This document shows, one piece after another, positions 24,811 to 33,386 of a stretch of DNA of 64,000 nt (its first letter is position 1; every line of letters starts with the position of its first letter). The stretch is from an uncultured Acetatifactor sp. Its GTDB lineage: Bacteria > Bacillota > Clostridia > Lachnospirales > Lachnospiraceae. Location of the stretch: assembly GCA_947594835.1 (NCBI GenBank), contig CANQEH010000001.1, positions 124,001-188,000 on the forward strand, written 5' to 3'. Both the position numbers and the translations under genes were made by a program. The notes beneath the pieces are model-generated. The model saw only the letters and a program-made list of their open reading frames with translations, was not told the DNA's origin and made no database searches.

Positions 24811-25626
24811 ATGGTAAGAAGTTTGTGGACGGCGGCTACGGGGATGATCGCACAGCAGGTGAATCTGGACACCATTGCCAACAACCTGTCAAACGTAAAC
24901 ACGCAGGGCTATAAAACCCAGGTAAATGAGTTTAAGACGCTGCTGTACCAGACTCTGCAGACGAAGACGACTACTGCAAACGGCGCTCAGAAACCAACCA
25001 GCGCCCAAGTGGGCCTGGGTACCAGAAACGCTGCCATCACGTCCATCTTCACCACGGGCAACTTAAAGCCTTCGGACAGCGACACCGCGTTTGCCATCGA
25101 CGGCAAAGGCTTCTTCGCAGTCCGCGGGGAAGACGGAAATACATACTACACCAGAAACGGCAATCTGCTGTGGGCGCTTGCGTCCAATGGGAATATGCTG
25201 GCCACCACAGAGGGCCTGCCCGTGCTGGACACTACCGGAAACCCTATTATTCTTGGGGACGAGTATATTTTGAGCCGGGTTACGGTGTCGGCGGACGGTG
25301 AGGTCTGCTATCCGGACGAGCGCAATAATCCACAGCCCCTGGGCATTACCATCGCCCTTTTCCAGTTCAACAACCCCAATGGCCTGGAAAGGCTGGCGGA
25401 CAGCCTTTACGCCCAGAGCGCAGCCAGCGGCCAGCCCATCAATGAGGCCCAGAACCCGAACGTGGAGAAAAGCAGCGTCATCCAAGGCTATCTGGAAAGC
25501 TCCAACGTGCAGGTGGCCGACGAGATGGTGAATATGATTGTGGCGCAGCGGGCCTACGAATTTAACTCCAAGGCCATCCAGGCATCCGACGAGATGCTCC
25601 AGCAGGCGAACAACCTGCGCCGTTAA
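24811..25626 (+). CDS. flhP: Flagellar distal rod protein FlhP (FlgG)
   Basis: This 271-residue distal rod subunit has the N-terminal MVRSLWTAATGMIAQQ with NNLSNVNTQGYKTQ, the central GKGFFAVR motif and the C-terminal MIVAQRAYEFNSKAIQASDE helix ending NNLRR, the standard FlgG profile. RBS AAAGGGAGAG is present. The flgJ-like rod-binding gene follows, so this operon completes the rod. Only these rod genes are in the window; hook and motor genes must be elsewhere. Confidence 0.93.
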   Translation: MVRSLWTAATGMIAQQVNLDTIANNLSNVNTQGYKTQVNEFKTLLYQTLQTKTTTANGAQKPTSAQVGLGTRNAAITSIFTTGNLKPSDSDTAFAIDGKGFFAVRGEDGNTYYTRNGNLLWALASNGNMLATTEGLPVLDTTGNPIILGDEYILSRVTVSADGEVCYPDERNNPQPLGITIALFQFNNPNGLERLADSLYAQSAASGQPINEAQNPNVEKSSVIQGYLESSNVQVADEMVNMIVAQRAYEFNSKAIQASDEMLQQANNLRR

Positions 25627-25685
25627 ACGTGATCTTGCAGGGGGAGCGGGCTGACGCCCCCAGCCGATGAGAGGAGGATCCACCT

Positions 25686-26123
25686 ATGGTAGACATGAGC
25701 GATATCACTTCCCTGTACACCGACACTTACGCATCTGCGGCCAACCAGACCGCCAACAGGTTAAAAAGCCAGTTGGAGGGAGCGGATCTTTCCAAGGCAA
25801 CAGACGATGAGCTGATGGACGCCTGCAAGCAGTTTGAGGCATATTTTGTGGAGCAGATGTACAAGGGGATGATGAAGACCATACCCCAGAGCGAGGAGAT
25901 GTCCAATTACACATCGACCATGATGGACTTCTATAAGGATCAGATGATCCAGAGCGTTGCGGAAACGACCACGGAGCAGAACAGTCTGGGGCTGGCGCAG
26001 ATGCTCTATGAACAGATGAAAAGGAACTATGGTATCGAGGATATTGTGCCCGGAAAGGAAGCCGAAGCTGTCACGGAAGACGCCGCAGACGATCCGAAAA
26101 AAACGGACGCCGTTTCCGCATAG
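25686..26123 (+). CDS. Rod-binding protein (FlgJ N-terminal domain type)
   Basis: This 145-residue protein matches the Rod-binding domain (PF10135) of FlgJ: DACKQFEAYFVEQMYKGMMKT (about 46-66) and YKDQMIQSVAETTT. It lacks the muramidase domain of enterobacterial FlgJ, as usual in Firmicutes. It probably caps or scaffolds rod growth. The acidic, Ala-rich tail (about 120-145) is probably disordered. GAGGAGG stands 8 bp before the ATG. It is the last gene before a strong terminator. Confidence 0.85.
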   Translation: MVDMSDITSLYTDTYASAANQTANRLKSQLEGADLSKATDDELMDACKQFEAYFVEQMYKGMMKTIPQSEEMSNYTSTMMDFYKDQMIQSVAETTTEQNSLGLAQMLYEQMKRNYGIEDIVPGKEAEAVTEDAADDPKKTDAVSA

Positions 26124-26137
26124 GAAGATCAGGACAG

Positions 26138-26170
26138 ACAAGACTGCCGCACCGGCAGCCTTGTTTTTTT
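26138..26170 (+). terminator. Terminator of the mbl-flagellar rod operon
   Basis: ACAAG-A-CTGCCG pairs with CGGCAG-C-CTTGT (26138-26164, one mismatch), followed by seven T (26164-26170). Confidence 0.88.
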
Positions 26171-26227
26171 GTAGCAAGCCCGGCGGCCGCAGATGCCGCA
26201 GAGCCAGGGGAAAGCGAGGAAGACCGT

Positions 26228-28468
26228 ATGGAGACGATCAGCGGATATGTGGATCATATCATTTTTCAAAACGGTGAAAACGGATATACGGTCATGGAGC
26301 TGGCGGCAGAGGGAGAAGAAATTGTCTGCGTGGGCGTCTGCCGGGGCCTGGAGCAGGGCGAGAACATCACGGCGCAGGGGGAGTATACAGAACACCCCGT
26401 ATACGGCAGGCAGTTTAAGATTAACAGTTTCCAGATCACCGCTCCGAAGGACAGCGTGAGCATGGAGCGCTATCTCGGCTCCGGGGCGGTAAAGGGCGTT
26501 GGCGCGGCGCTGGCAGCCCGCATCGTGAAAGCCTTCGGCGACGATACGTTCCGGATCCTGGAGGAAGAGCCGGAACGGCTGGCGGAGATCAAGGGGATCA
26601 GCTTAAAGAAAGCCCAGGAAATCGCAGTCCAGATCGAGGAAAAGAAAGTGCTGCGGGACGCTATGGTATATCTGCAGCAGTATGGCGTCTCAAACGCCCT
26701 TGCCGTAAAGATCTACGACGCCTACGGCATGGATCTGTACAGGATCCTGCGGGAGAACCCCTACCGGCTGGCGGAGGATATAAGCGGCGTTGGCTTTAAA
26801 CTGGCAGATGAACTGGCGTCCCGCATCGGACTCCACGCGGATTCCGGCTATCGGATCCAAAGCGGCGTCTTATATACCCTGATGCGGGCAGTGGGGGAGG
26901 GGCATTGCTATCTCCCCATGGAGATCCTGCTGCAGCGGGCTGAAAGCCTTCTGGGGGTTCCCGCAGAAAGCATCCATCCCCAGCTGGAGAACCTGATGAT
27001 GGAGAAAAAGCTTGTCATCAAGGGGGGAGCCGTGTTTTCCGCCGCCTATTATTACGCGGAGTTAAACTGCGCCAGGATGCTTTACGAGCGGAATCTGCCC
27101 ATGGCAGGGGATCAAAGCCTGCCCGCACAGGAGGATGCGACGAAAAAGCGGCTGGAACAGCTGGCGGGGAGTCTGGGGATGGAAGTGGACAGGCTGCAGC
27201 TTGATGCGGCGGCCCAATGTGTGTGCAACGGTCTTTTCCTTCTCACGGGCGGGCCGGGAACGGGGAAGACCTCTACCATCAACCTGATCATCCGCTATTT
27301 TGAGGCGGAGGGCCTTGACATTTTTCTGGCGGCTCCCACGGGGCGGGCGGCCAAGCGGATGACGGAGGCCACAGGATATGAAGCGAGAACCATCCACCGG
27401 CTGTTAGAGCTAAACAGCGCCCTCTCGGATGAAGCTTCCCGTAAGGTCCGCTTTGAACGCAATGAAGAAAATCCCCTGGAGGCGGACGTGGTCATCATTG
27501 ACGAGATGTCCATGGTGGATATCCAGCTGTTCCAGGCGCTATTAAAGGCCATAGCGCCCGGCACCAGGCTGATTCTGGTGGGGGATGTGAACCAGCTTCC
27601 CAGCGTGGGGCCCGGACAGGTGCTCCGGGATCTGATAGACAGCGGCGTCTTTCCCATGGTGAAGCTTCAGAAGATTTTCAGGCAGTCGGAAGAAAGTGAC
27701 ATTGTTGTCAATGCCCATCGGATCAACCGGGGGGAACAGATTGCCTTAGACAACAAATCCCGCGATTTTTTCATGCTGGAAAGAAACGACATAAATGTCA
27801 TTTACAAACACATGATTCAGCTGATCCGGGAAAAACTGCCAAACTATGTGAAGGTCACGCCCTTCGACATCCAGGTGCTGGTGCCCATGCGGAAAGGGCC
27901 TCTTGGCTGTGAGACGTTAAACGGGATCTTACAGCGTTACTTAAACCCGCCGGATGAGACGAAAAAAGAACACATCAGTGGAGATACTGTCTACCGTGAG
28001 GGAGACAAGGTCATGCAGATCAAAAATAATTACCAGCTGGAATGGGAGGTGGTCAGCCGCTACGGGATCGCTGTGGACAAGGGCATGGGGGTATTCAACG
28101 GGGATATGGGGAGGATCCTGGAAATCCGGGAGAACCTCTCCGAACTGGTGGTGGAGTACGACGACCGGCGCAGGGTGACCTACCCCTTCAGCCTGCTGGA
28201 GGAGCTGGAACTGTCCTACGCAGTCACGATCCATAAAGCGCAGGGCAGCGAGTACCCGGCGGTGATCCTCCCGCTGCTGTCCGGCCCCAGGATGCTTTTC
28301 CACCGCAACCTGCTTTATACCGCCGTCACCCGGGCGAAAAACTGTGTCACGATACTGGGCAGCAGTGACACGGTCCGCAGCATGATCGGCAATGTGAGCG
28401 AAAACAGGCGCTATACGGCGCTTGCGCAGAGAATCAGGGAAATCTGTCTTGTCGGAGAAGGTTCCTGA
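26228..28468 (+). CDS. recD2: ATP-dependent RecD2 helicase
   Basis: This 746-residue SF1B 5'-3' DNA helicase belongs to the RecD2 group, present in bacteria without RecBCD. An OB-like N-terminus (about 1-75) and tandem helix-hairpin-helix motifs (about 85-200) precede Walker A GGPGTGKTS (341-349), Walker B VVIIDEMSMVD and the C-terminal SH3-like and motif VI region (YAVTIHKAQGSEYP, LLYTAVTRAK). RecD2 acts in mismatch repair and replication-fork maintenance. The downstream comF gene starts 13 bp after the stop and is probably co-transcribed. Confidence 0.95.
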   Translation: METISGYVDHIIFQNGENGYTVMELAAEGEEIVCVGVCRGLEQGENITAQGEYTEHPVYGRQFKINSFQITAPKDSVSMERYLGSGAVKGVGAALAARIVKAFGDDTFRILEEEPERLAEIKGISLKKAQEIAVQIEEKKVLRDAMVYLQQYGVSNALAVKIYDAYGMDLYRILRENPYRLAEDISGVGFKLADELASRIGLHADSGYRIQSGVLYTLMRAVGEGHCYLPMEILLQRAESLLGVPAESIHPQLENLMMEKKLVIKGGAVFSAAYYYAELNCARMLYERNLPMAGDQSLPAQEDATKKRLEQLAGSLGMEVDRLQLDAAAQCVCNGLFLLTGGPGTGKTSTINLIIRYFEAEGLDIFLAAPTGRAAKRMTEATGYEARTIHRLLELNSALSDEASRKVRFERNEENPLEADVVIIDEMSMVDIQLFQALLKAIAPGTRLILVGDVNQLPSVGPGQVLRDLIDSGVFPMVKLQKIFRQSEESDIVVNAHRINRGEQIALDNKSRDFFMLERNDINVIYKHMIQLIREKLPNYVKVTPFDIQVLVPMRKGPLGCETLNGILQRYLNPPDETKKEHISGDTVYREGDKVMQIKNNYQLEWEVVSRYGIAVDKGMGVFNGDMGRILEIRENLSELVVEYDDRRRVTYPFSLLEELELSYAVTIHKAQGSEYPAVILPLLSGPRMLFHRNLLYTAVTRAKNCVTILGSSDTVRSMIGNVSENRRYTALAQRIREICLVGEGS

Positions 28469-28481
28469 AAGGAGAACCGAT

Positions 28482-29192
28482 ATGAATCTGTTTTTGCCCT
28501 GGGCCGTGCAGCTCTTATTCCCTTTGCGCTGCCCGGTCTGCGACGGCATTGTCCGCCCCTGGGGAGAGAAGGTCTGTCTGAAATGCCTGCCGAAGCTGAA
28601 ACTGCTGACGCCGCCCTGGTGTATGCAGTGCGGGAAAAAACTGGCGGAGGACGGAGAATACTGCGCCGGCTGCCGGACGGGAAAGCATTCCTACCAAAGA
28701 GGGCGCAGCCTGTATGAGTACCAGAGCGCGGCGGAGTCCATCTATCGCTTCAAGTACGGGGGCCGGCGGGAGTACGCAGGATTTTACGGGGAACAGATGA
28801 CGGAATATCTGGGGGAATTTATCCGGGCCGTGGAGCCCGACGGCATCGTCCCCATCCCGCTGCATCCCAGGCGGAAAGCCAAAAGAGGCTATAATCAGGC
28901 ACAACTCCTGGCCAGGGAGATCGGGAAGCGGATGGGGCTGCCCGTTTACCCCAAAATGCTGCGGCGGGTGAAAAATACCGTGCCGCTCAAACAATTAAAT
29001 CCCGCGCAGCGGCAAAATAATTTGAAAAAGGCTTTCCAACTATCGGGAAATGATGTAAAATTAAAGACGATTCTACTGGTAGATGATATCTATACCACCG
29101 GCAGCACCATGGACGAAGCGGCGAGGACTTTGAGAGAGGCCGGGGTGGAGAACGTCTACTTCGTAGCACTCGCCTGTCCTACGGGTATGTAA
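28482..29192 (+). CDS. comF: ComF family phosphoribosyltransferase-like protein
   Basis: The protein has 236 residues from ATG 28482 (AAAGGAGA upstream). The N-terminus holds zinc-finger cysteine pairs (CPVC at about 17-20, CLKC at about 32-35, CMQC at about 47-50 and CAGC at about 61-64). The C-terminus holds the PRPP-binding motif ILLVDDIYTTGST (about 193-205). ComFC-type proteins are needed for DNA uptake during natural transformation. The gene is followed by a yvyF homologue as in B. subtilis, where comFC precedes yvyF and flgM. The helicase ComFA is not adjacent. Confidence 0.92.
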   Translation: MNLFLPWAVQLLFPLRCPVCDGIVRPWGEKVCLKCLPKLKLLTPPWCMQCGKKLAEDGEYCAGCRTGKHSYQRGRSLYEYQSAAESIYRFKYGGRREYAGFYGEQMTEYLGEFIRAVEPDGIVPIPLHPRRKAKRGYNQAQLLAREIGKRMGLPVYPKMLRRVKNTVPLKQLNPAQRQNNLKKAFQLSGNDVKLKTILLVDDIYTTGSTMDEAARTLREAGVENVYFVALACPTGM

Positions 29193-29232
29193 CTGGAAGA
29201 TCATACGTCAGCCGCAAAAAATGGAGGTAGCT

Positions 29233-29640
29233 ATGAACGTCAGAAACTGCAGAACGTGTGGCCGCATATTCAACTATGTCGCAGGGCCTCTCATATGCCC
29301 TGCCTGCCGTGAGAAGACGGAGGAAAAATTCCAGGAAGTCAAAGAGTATATCCGCGCCCACAAAGGAGTGAGCGTCAACGAGGTGGCGGAAGCCTGCGAC
29401 GTAGACTCCGCGCAGCTGCGCCAGTGGCTGAGGGACGAGCGGCTGGAGGTGACGGAGGACTCCGCTCTTTTTTTGAATTGCGAGGGCTGCGGCGCACCCA
29501 TCCGGAGCGGAAAATATTGTGACAAATGCAAGATGAATATGTCAAGGGGGTTCGGCCAGGTGCTGCGCACCAGCCACCAGGAGCCGGAACCGCCCCAGAA
29601 GCACAGCGACGACAGCGCCAGGATGAGGTTTTTAAAGTGA
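29233..29640 (+). CDS. yvyF: YvyF-type flagellar operon protein
   Basis: This 135-residue protein of the flagellar-operon family TIGR03826 has an N-terminal Cys4 cluster (NCRTCGRIF ... CPACREK), a central MerR/HTH-like helix region (VNEVAEACDVDSAQLRQWLRD) and a second Cys4 cluster (CEGCG ... CDKCKMN). ATG 29233 has GGAGG at 29224-29228; the in-frame ATG at 29221 overlaps this RBS. In Bacillus the gene stands in front of flgM, but here flgM is missing and membrane-protein genes follow. Its function is poorly known, probably regulatory. Confidence 0.85.
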   Translation: MNVRNCRTCGRIFNYVAGPLICPACREKTEEKFQEVKEYIRAHKGVSVNEVAEACDVDSAQLRQWLRDERLEVTEDSALFLNCEGCGAPIRSGKYCDKCKMNMSRGFGQVLRTSHQEPEPPQKHSDDSARMRFLK

Positions 29641-29673
29641 GTTCCGGCGCGGAAGAAAGGTGGGCGTCTGAAG

Positions 29674-30066
29674 ATGCTGGATGAAGAGAGAGTGATTCTG
29701 ATGACCCGGATGGCCGCCTATGAGCGGAAAGAGGGCAGGCAGAATATCAAAATCGGCAATTATTTCCGCAGCGATTATATCGCGGTGCAGGTGTTAAAGT
29801 CTTTGTTCAGCGTGACAGTGGCTTTTGCATTGGTGGCTGCCCTGTATGTGTTCTACCATTTCGATACGCTTCTGCAGGAGATTTACCAGATGGATCTGCC
29901 TGCGTTTGCCAGGAAGGTGCTGACTTATTATGTGGCTTCTGCGGTGTCCTACGGCCTGCTGACGTACGTGGTCAGCACCTATCGTTATGCGAAGGCCAAG
30001 AAGAGCCTAAAGCAGTATTATCACAACTTAAAAAAGCTGAACGCCATGTATGAACAGCAGGGGTAA
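29674..30066 (+). CDS. Uncharacterised two-helix membrane protein
   Basis: This 130-residue protein has two predicted membrane helices (about 44-66 and 84-106), a basic N-terminus and a basic, Tyr- and Lys-rich C-terminal tail (KSLKQYYHNLKKL). I recognise no family. The stop is about 20 bp before the next membrane-protein gene, and together they lead into cdaA-cdaR-glmM. The RBS is AGAAAGG. A role beside the c-di-AMP cyclase is possible from position only. No catalytic motif is visible. Confidence 0.7.
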   Translation: MLDEERVILMTRMAAYERKEGRQNIKIGNYFRSDYIAVQVLKSLFSVTVAFALVAALYVFYHFDTLLQEIYQMDLPAFARKVLTYYVASAVSYGLLTYVVSTYRYAKAKKSLKQYYHNLKKLNAMYEQQG

Positions 30067-30087
30067 GGCGTACAGCTGGAGGATGGA

Positions 30088-31200
30088 ATGACAGATTTAC
30101 TGGAAATAAGGGAAAAAATAAAGATATTGTACAGCAAGTATGAGTTTTTGATACTGCCTGTGGTGAAATTTGTGCTGGCGTTTGTGGTGCTTCTTTCCTT
30201 AAACAACAGACTGGGGTATATGGGGCAGCTGGACAATATCGCGGTGGTGCTGATCACAGGCCTGATGTGCTCCTTTCTGCCCTCTGGCTTCATTGTCCTG
30301 TTCGCGGCGGTTTTCAGCCTTCTGCATATGTATGCGCTGTCTGTGGAAGCGGCGCTGGTGGGCTTTGGGGTATATCTGGTGATGTTTCTCTTGTTTTTCC
30401 GTTTCGGCTCCAAGGATTCTTTGGTGGTCGTGCTGACGCCCCTGCTCTTTGCCTGGAAGATTCCCTATGTGATCCCCATTGCGGTAGGGCTTGTGTGCGG
30501 GCCCGTTTCCGTGGTGCCCGTGGGCTGCGGGGTTATAACCCATTATCTGCTGAAGACGGTGGCGGACAGCGCCTCCGCCATCAACACGCTGGGTGAGGAG
30601 GATATATCCGCAAAACTGCGGATGATCATCGACGGCCTTGTGAAAAACCGGGAGATGGTGGTGATGATCGCAGCGTTTGCCGTCACGGTGCTGACGGTGT
30701 ACCTGATCCGCAGGCTGGCGGTGGATCACGCCTGGACCATCGCGATGGCGGCGGGAGCCCTGTTAGATGTGGTCATTCTGCTGATAGGGGATCTCCTCTA
30801 CGATATCAACATTTCGCTGGGCGGTGTGCTTTTGGGCTCCCTGCTGGCCCTGGCCGTGGCGAAGGTCATTGAATTTTTCCGCTTCTGTGTGGATTACAGC
30901 AGGACAGAACGGGTACAGTTTGAAGACGACGAATATTATTATTATGTGAAAGCGGTGCCCAAGATGGCGGTGGCCATGTCGACCAAGACCGTCAAGCGTA
31001 TCAATCCCCAGCGCAGCAGAGGCGACGGGGGGAACAGGGTCACAACGGAACGCACCGGGGGGACTTCCGGCCGGTACGGGGCTTCCAAAACCGCGGGAAG
31101 ATCTCCGTACAGGGGAGGAAGAAGCGTGACCATCGGAAGCGTGTCCCAGGAGGATCCGTTTGAAGATCTGTCAGAGGATGATTTTGACGACAATTATTGA
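30088..31200 (+). CDS. Uncharacterised polytopic membrane protein preceding cdaA
   Basis: This 370-residue protein has about seven or eight membrane helices over residues 20-275, then a soluble tail (about 280-370). The tail begins with an acidic/Tyr patch (FEDDEYYYYVKAVPK), continues basic and Gly/Arg/Ser-rich, and ends with an acidic EDLSEDDFDDNY. The membrane part has a YVIPIAVGLVCGPVSVVPVGCG re-entrant-like segment. I assign no family. It stands 37 bp before cdaA, so it may be co-transcribed with the diadenylate cyclase. It could be a transporter-like or scaffold partner; the tail looks disordered. Confidence 0.75.
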   Translation: MTDLLEIREKIKILYSKYEFLILPVVKFVLAFVVLLSLNNRLGYMGQLDNIAVVLITGLMCSFLPSGFIVLFAAVFSLLHMYALSVEAALVGFGVYLVMFLLFFRFGSKDSLVVVLTPLLFAWKIPYVIPIAVGLVCGPVSVVPVGCGVITHYLLKTVADSASAINTLGEEDISAKLRMIIDGLVKNREMVVMIAAFAVTVLTVYLIRRLAVDHAWTIAMAAGALLDVVILLIGDLLYDINISLGGVLLGSLLALAVAKVIEFFRFCVDYSRTERVQFEDDEYYYYVKAVPKMAVAMSTKTVKRINPQRSRGDGGNRVTTERTGGTSGRYGASKTAGRSPYRGGRSVTIGSVSQEDPFEDLSEDDFDDNY

Positions 31201-31237
31201 GGCTGGAAAACGATAAAGGAAACAGAGAAAAAGCAAA

Positions 31238-32131
31238 ATGCATTGGCTGAACGAGGCGCTGAATTATCTGAATAACACAAAAATGTACGGGATGAGGATG
31301 GACTTGAAGGATGTTGTCGAGATCATCATTATCGCGTTTTTGGTGTACTATATTTTGGCCTGGATGAAAGCCACCAGGGCATGGCTGCTGCTCAAGGGGA
31401 TGATCGTGATCGGCGTTTTCCTGCTGCTGGCCTTTATGACAGGTATGACGACCATCGTCTGGCTGGCCCAGAATGTGCTGGGCTTTGCGGTGACTGCCCT
31501 GATCGTCGTGATGCAGCCGGAGTTAAGGCACGCCCTGGAGAACCTGGGCAGGCGGAATTTCCTGTCCGGCGTATTTTTTGCCGATGTGGCCCGCAGGGAG
31601 CAGGAGCTGTTTTCCGAGAAAACCATCAATGAGATCACAAAGGCCTGCGTGGAGATGGGCAAGGTGAAGACCGGGGCGCTGATCGTCATCGAGCAGAAGG
31701 AGTCCTTAAAGGAGTATGAGCGCACGGGGATTGAAGTGGATGGGATCGTCACCAGCCAGCTTCTCATCAATATTTTTGAACACAATACCCCCCTGCACGA
31801 CGGCGCCGTGATCATCCGTGAAAACAGGGTCACTTCCGCGACCTGCTATCTGCCCCTGTCAGATAATCTCGGCTTGAGCAAGGAACTGGGCACAAGGCAC
31901 AGGGCCGGGGTGGGGATTTCCGAGTGCACCGACTCTTTGACGATTATTGTGTCGGAGGAGACGGGCAGGATCAGCGTCGCCTACTGCGGGGAGCTGGAGA
32001 GGCTGTCCAATGAGGAACAGCTCAAAAATCGGCTCCAGGCTATTTTAAACAGCAAAAATCTGGAAGAAAAGAACTCGGGGAAGCATAAACTGAGAGGAAG
32101 ACGCCGGAATGAGAAAAAAGATATTTCATAA
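31238..32131 (+). CDS. cdaA: Diadenylate cyclase CdaA
   Basis: CdaA makes c-di-AMP from two ATP at the membrane. This 297-residue protein has three N-terminal membrane helices (about 25-100) and the DAC domain with DGA (188-190) and RHR (220-222) catalytic motifs intact. The C-terminus is basic (HKLRGRRRNEKK). It overlaps cdaR by 23 bp and is followed by glmM, the conserved cdaA-cdaR-glmM order in which both partners modulate the cyclase. The product controls potassium and osmolyte uptake and cell-wall homeostasis. Confidence 0.96.
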   Translation: MHWLNEALNYLNNTKMYGMRMDLKDVVEIIIIAFLVYYILAWMKATRAWLLLKGMIVIGVFLLLAFMTGMTTIVWLAQNVLGFAVTALIVVMQPELRHALENLGRRNFLSGVFFADVARREQELFSEKTINEITKACVEMGKVKTGALIVIEQKESLKEYERTGIEVDGIVTSQLLINIFEHNTPLHDGAVIIRENRVTSATCYLPLSDNLGLSKELGTRHRAGVGISECTDSLTIIVSEETGRISVAYCGELERLSNEEQLKNRLQAILNSKNLEEKNSGKHKLRGRRRNEKKDIS

Positions 32132-33380
32132 CTGGGGGCTGAAACTGGGTTCTGTGGTGATTGCTTTCGGGCTGTGGCTGTTGGTGGTACAGATTTATGA
32201 TCCGCAGGATACCACGGTCTTTTACGGGATCCCTGTGACGCTGACCAATACGGAACTGCTGGATCAGCAGGATAAAGTGTACGAGGTGATCGACGGCATA
32301 GACACGGTGCGCGTCACCGTCCGGGCGCCAAAGAGCGTTATCTCTGAGCTACGCACCGCCGATATCGTGGCTGAGGCGGATATGAGTAAGCTGACGGAGA
32401 TCAATACCATCGCGATCTCTTACTATGTGTTGAACCATGAGGTGTACAGCGTCACCGGAAATCCCGAGGTGCTCAAGCTGAATGTGGAAGACAGGAGCAG
32501 CAAGTGGGTTGGGGTGAGATACGGCACTGTGGGAGAAGTGGCGGAAGGATACATGGTTTACAGCGTGGAGCCCGATCAGACCAGAATTGAGGTATCGGGG
32601 CCGGAGTCTGCGGTGGCGCAGATCAGCTATGCCAGTGTCCAGATCGATGTGACGGGCGCGGTGACGGATGTAGCTGCCAACGTGGATATACAGCTTTACG
32701 ACAAGGACGACAATCTGCTGGAGCTGCCCGGCGTCACAAAAAATGTCAACTATATGAGAACGGCAGTGGAAGTGCTGGCGACAAAGGAAGTGCCCATCTC
32801 CCTGGAGAGCATGGGTACCCCTGCGGAAGGGTATCTGGCAACGGGAGTCATCGACTGTGAGCCTGCCTCCGTGCTGCTGGCGGGAACCCGCACTGCCCTG
32901 GAAAATGTGCACTCCGTCAAGATTCCCGCAGAGGTGCTGGATATTACTGACGCCACAGGCGACGTGGAAGCGGTCATTGATCTCAAGGAGTATCTGGAAC
33001 CCAATATCCGTCTGGGAGACCTGGGCTTTGACGGGCGCATTACCGCCGTCGTCCGCATTGCGCCAAGGGTGGAGCGGAATTTTGACGTGGATTGGGAAGA
33101 GATCACCGTGCGGGGCGTGCCGGAGGGAATGGAGGCACAGGCCACAGAGCAGGACAGCGCTTACCGGCTGACGGTTTCCGGCCTGGAGGAAGCAGTTGCG
33201 CCTCTCCAGCAGGGAAGCCTGGAAGCCGTGGTCGACGTAGCCGCATGGATGGAGCAGGAGGAGATGGACAGTCTGCCTTCCGGTCTGTACCGCATCCCTG
33301 CCACGTTTACCCTGCCGAAGAATGTGACGGTGAAAGAGCCGGTATTGATTGAAATAACTGTGGCGGAAGTGGAGGAATAA
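32109..33380 (+). CDS. cdaR: CdaR (YbbR-domain regulator of CdaA)
   Basis: This 423-residue membrane-anchored protein has a single N-terminal helix (about 10-30) and several YbbR repeats outside the cell (about 35-115, 125-205, 215-300 and 315-410). VWVGVRYGTVGEVAEGYMV-like and EVPISLESMGTPAEGYLATG-like starts mark the repeats. CdaR binds CdaA and alters its activity in other Firmicutes. The start overlaps cdaA, indicating coupling. The gene is followed directly by glmM (6 bp gap). Confidence 0.93.
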   Translation: MRKKIFHNWGLKLGSVVIAFGLWLLVVQIYDPQDTTVFYGIPVTLTNTELLDQQDKVYEVIDGIDTVRVTVRAPKSVISELRTADIVAEADMSKLTEINTIAISYYVLNHEVYSVTGNPEVLKLNVEDRSSKWVGVRYGTVGEVAEGYMVYSVEPDQTRIEVSGPESAVAQISYASVQIDVTGAVTDVAANVDIQLYDKDDNLLELPGVTKNVNYMRTAVEVLATKEVPISLESMGTPAEGYLATGVIDCEPASVLLAGTRTALENVHSVKIPAEVLDITDATGDVEAVIDLKEYLEPNIRLGDLGFDGRITAVVRIAPRVERNFDVDWEEITVRGVPEGMEAQATEQDSAYRLTVSGLEEAVAPLQQGSLEAVVDVAAWMEQEEMDSLPSGLYRIPATFTLPKNVTVKEPVLIEITVAEVEE

Positions 33381-33386
33381 CAGGGC

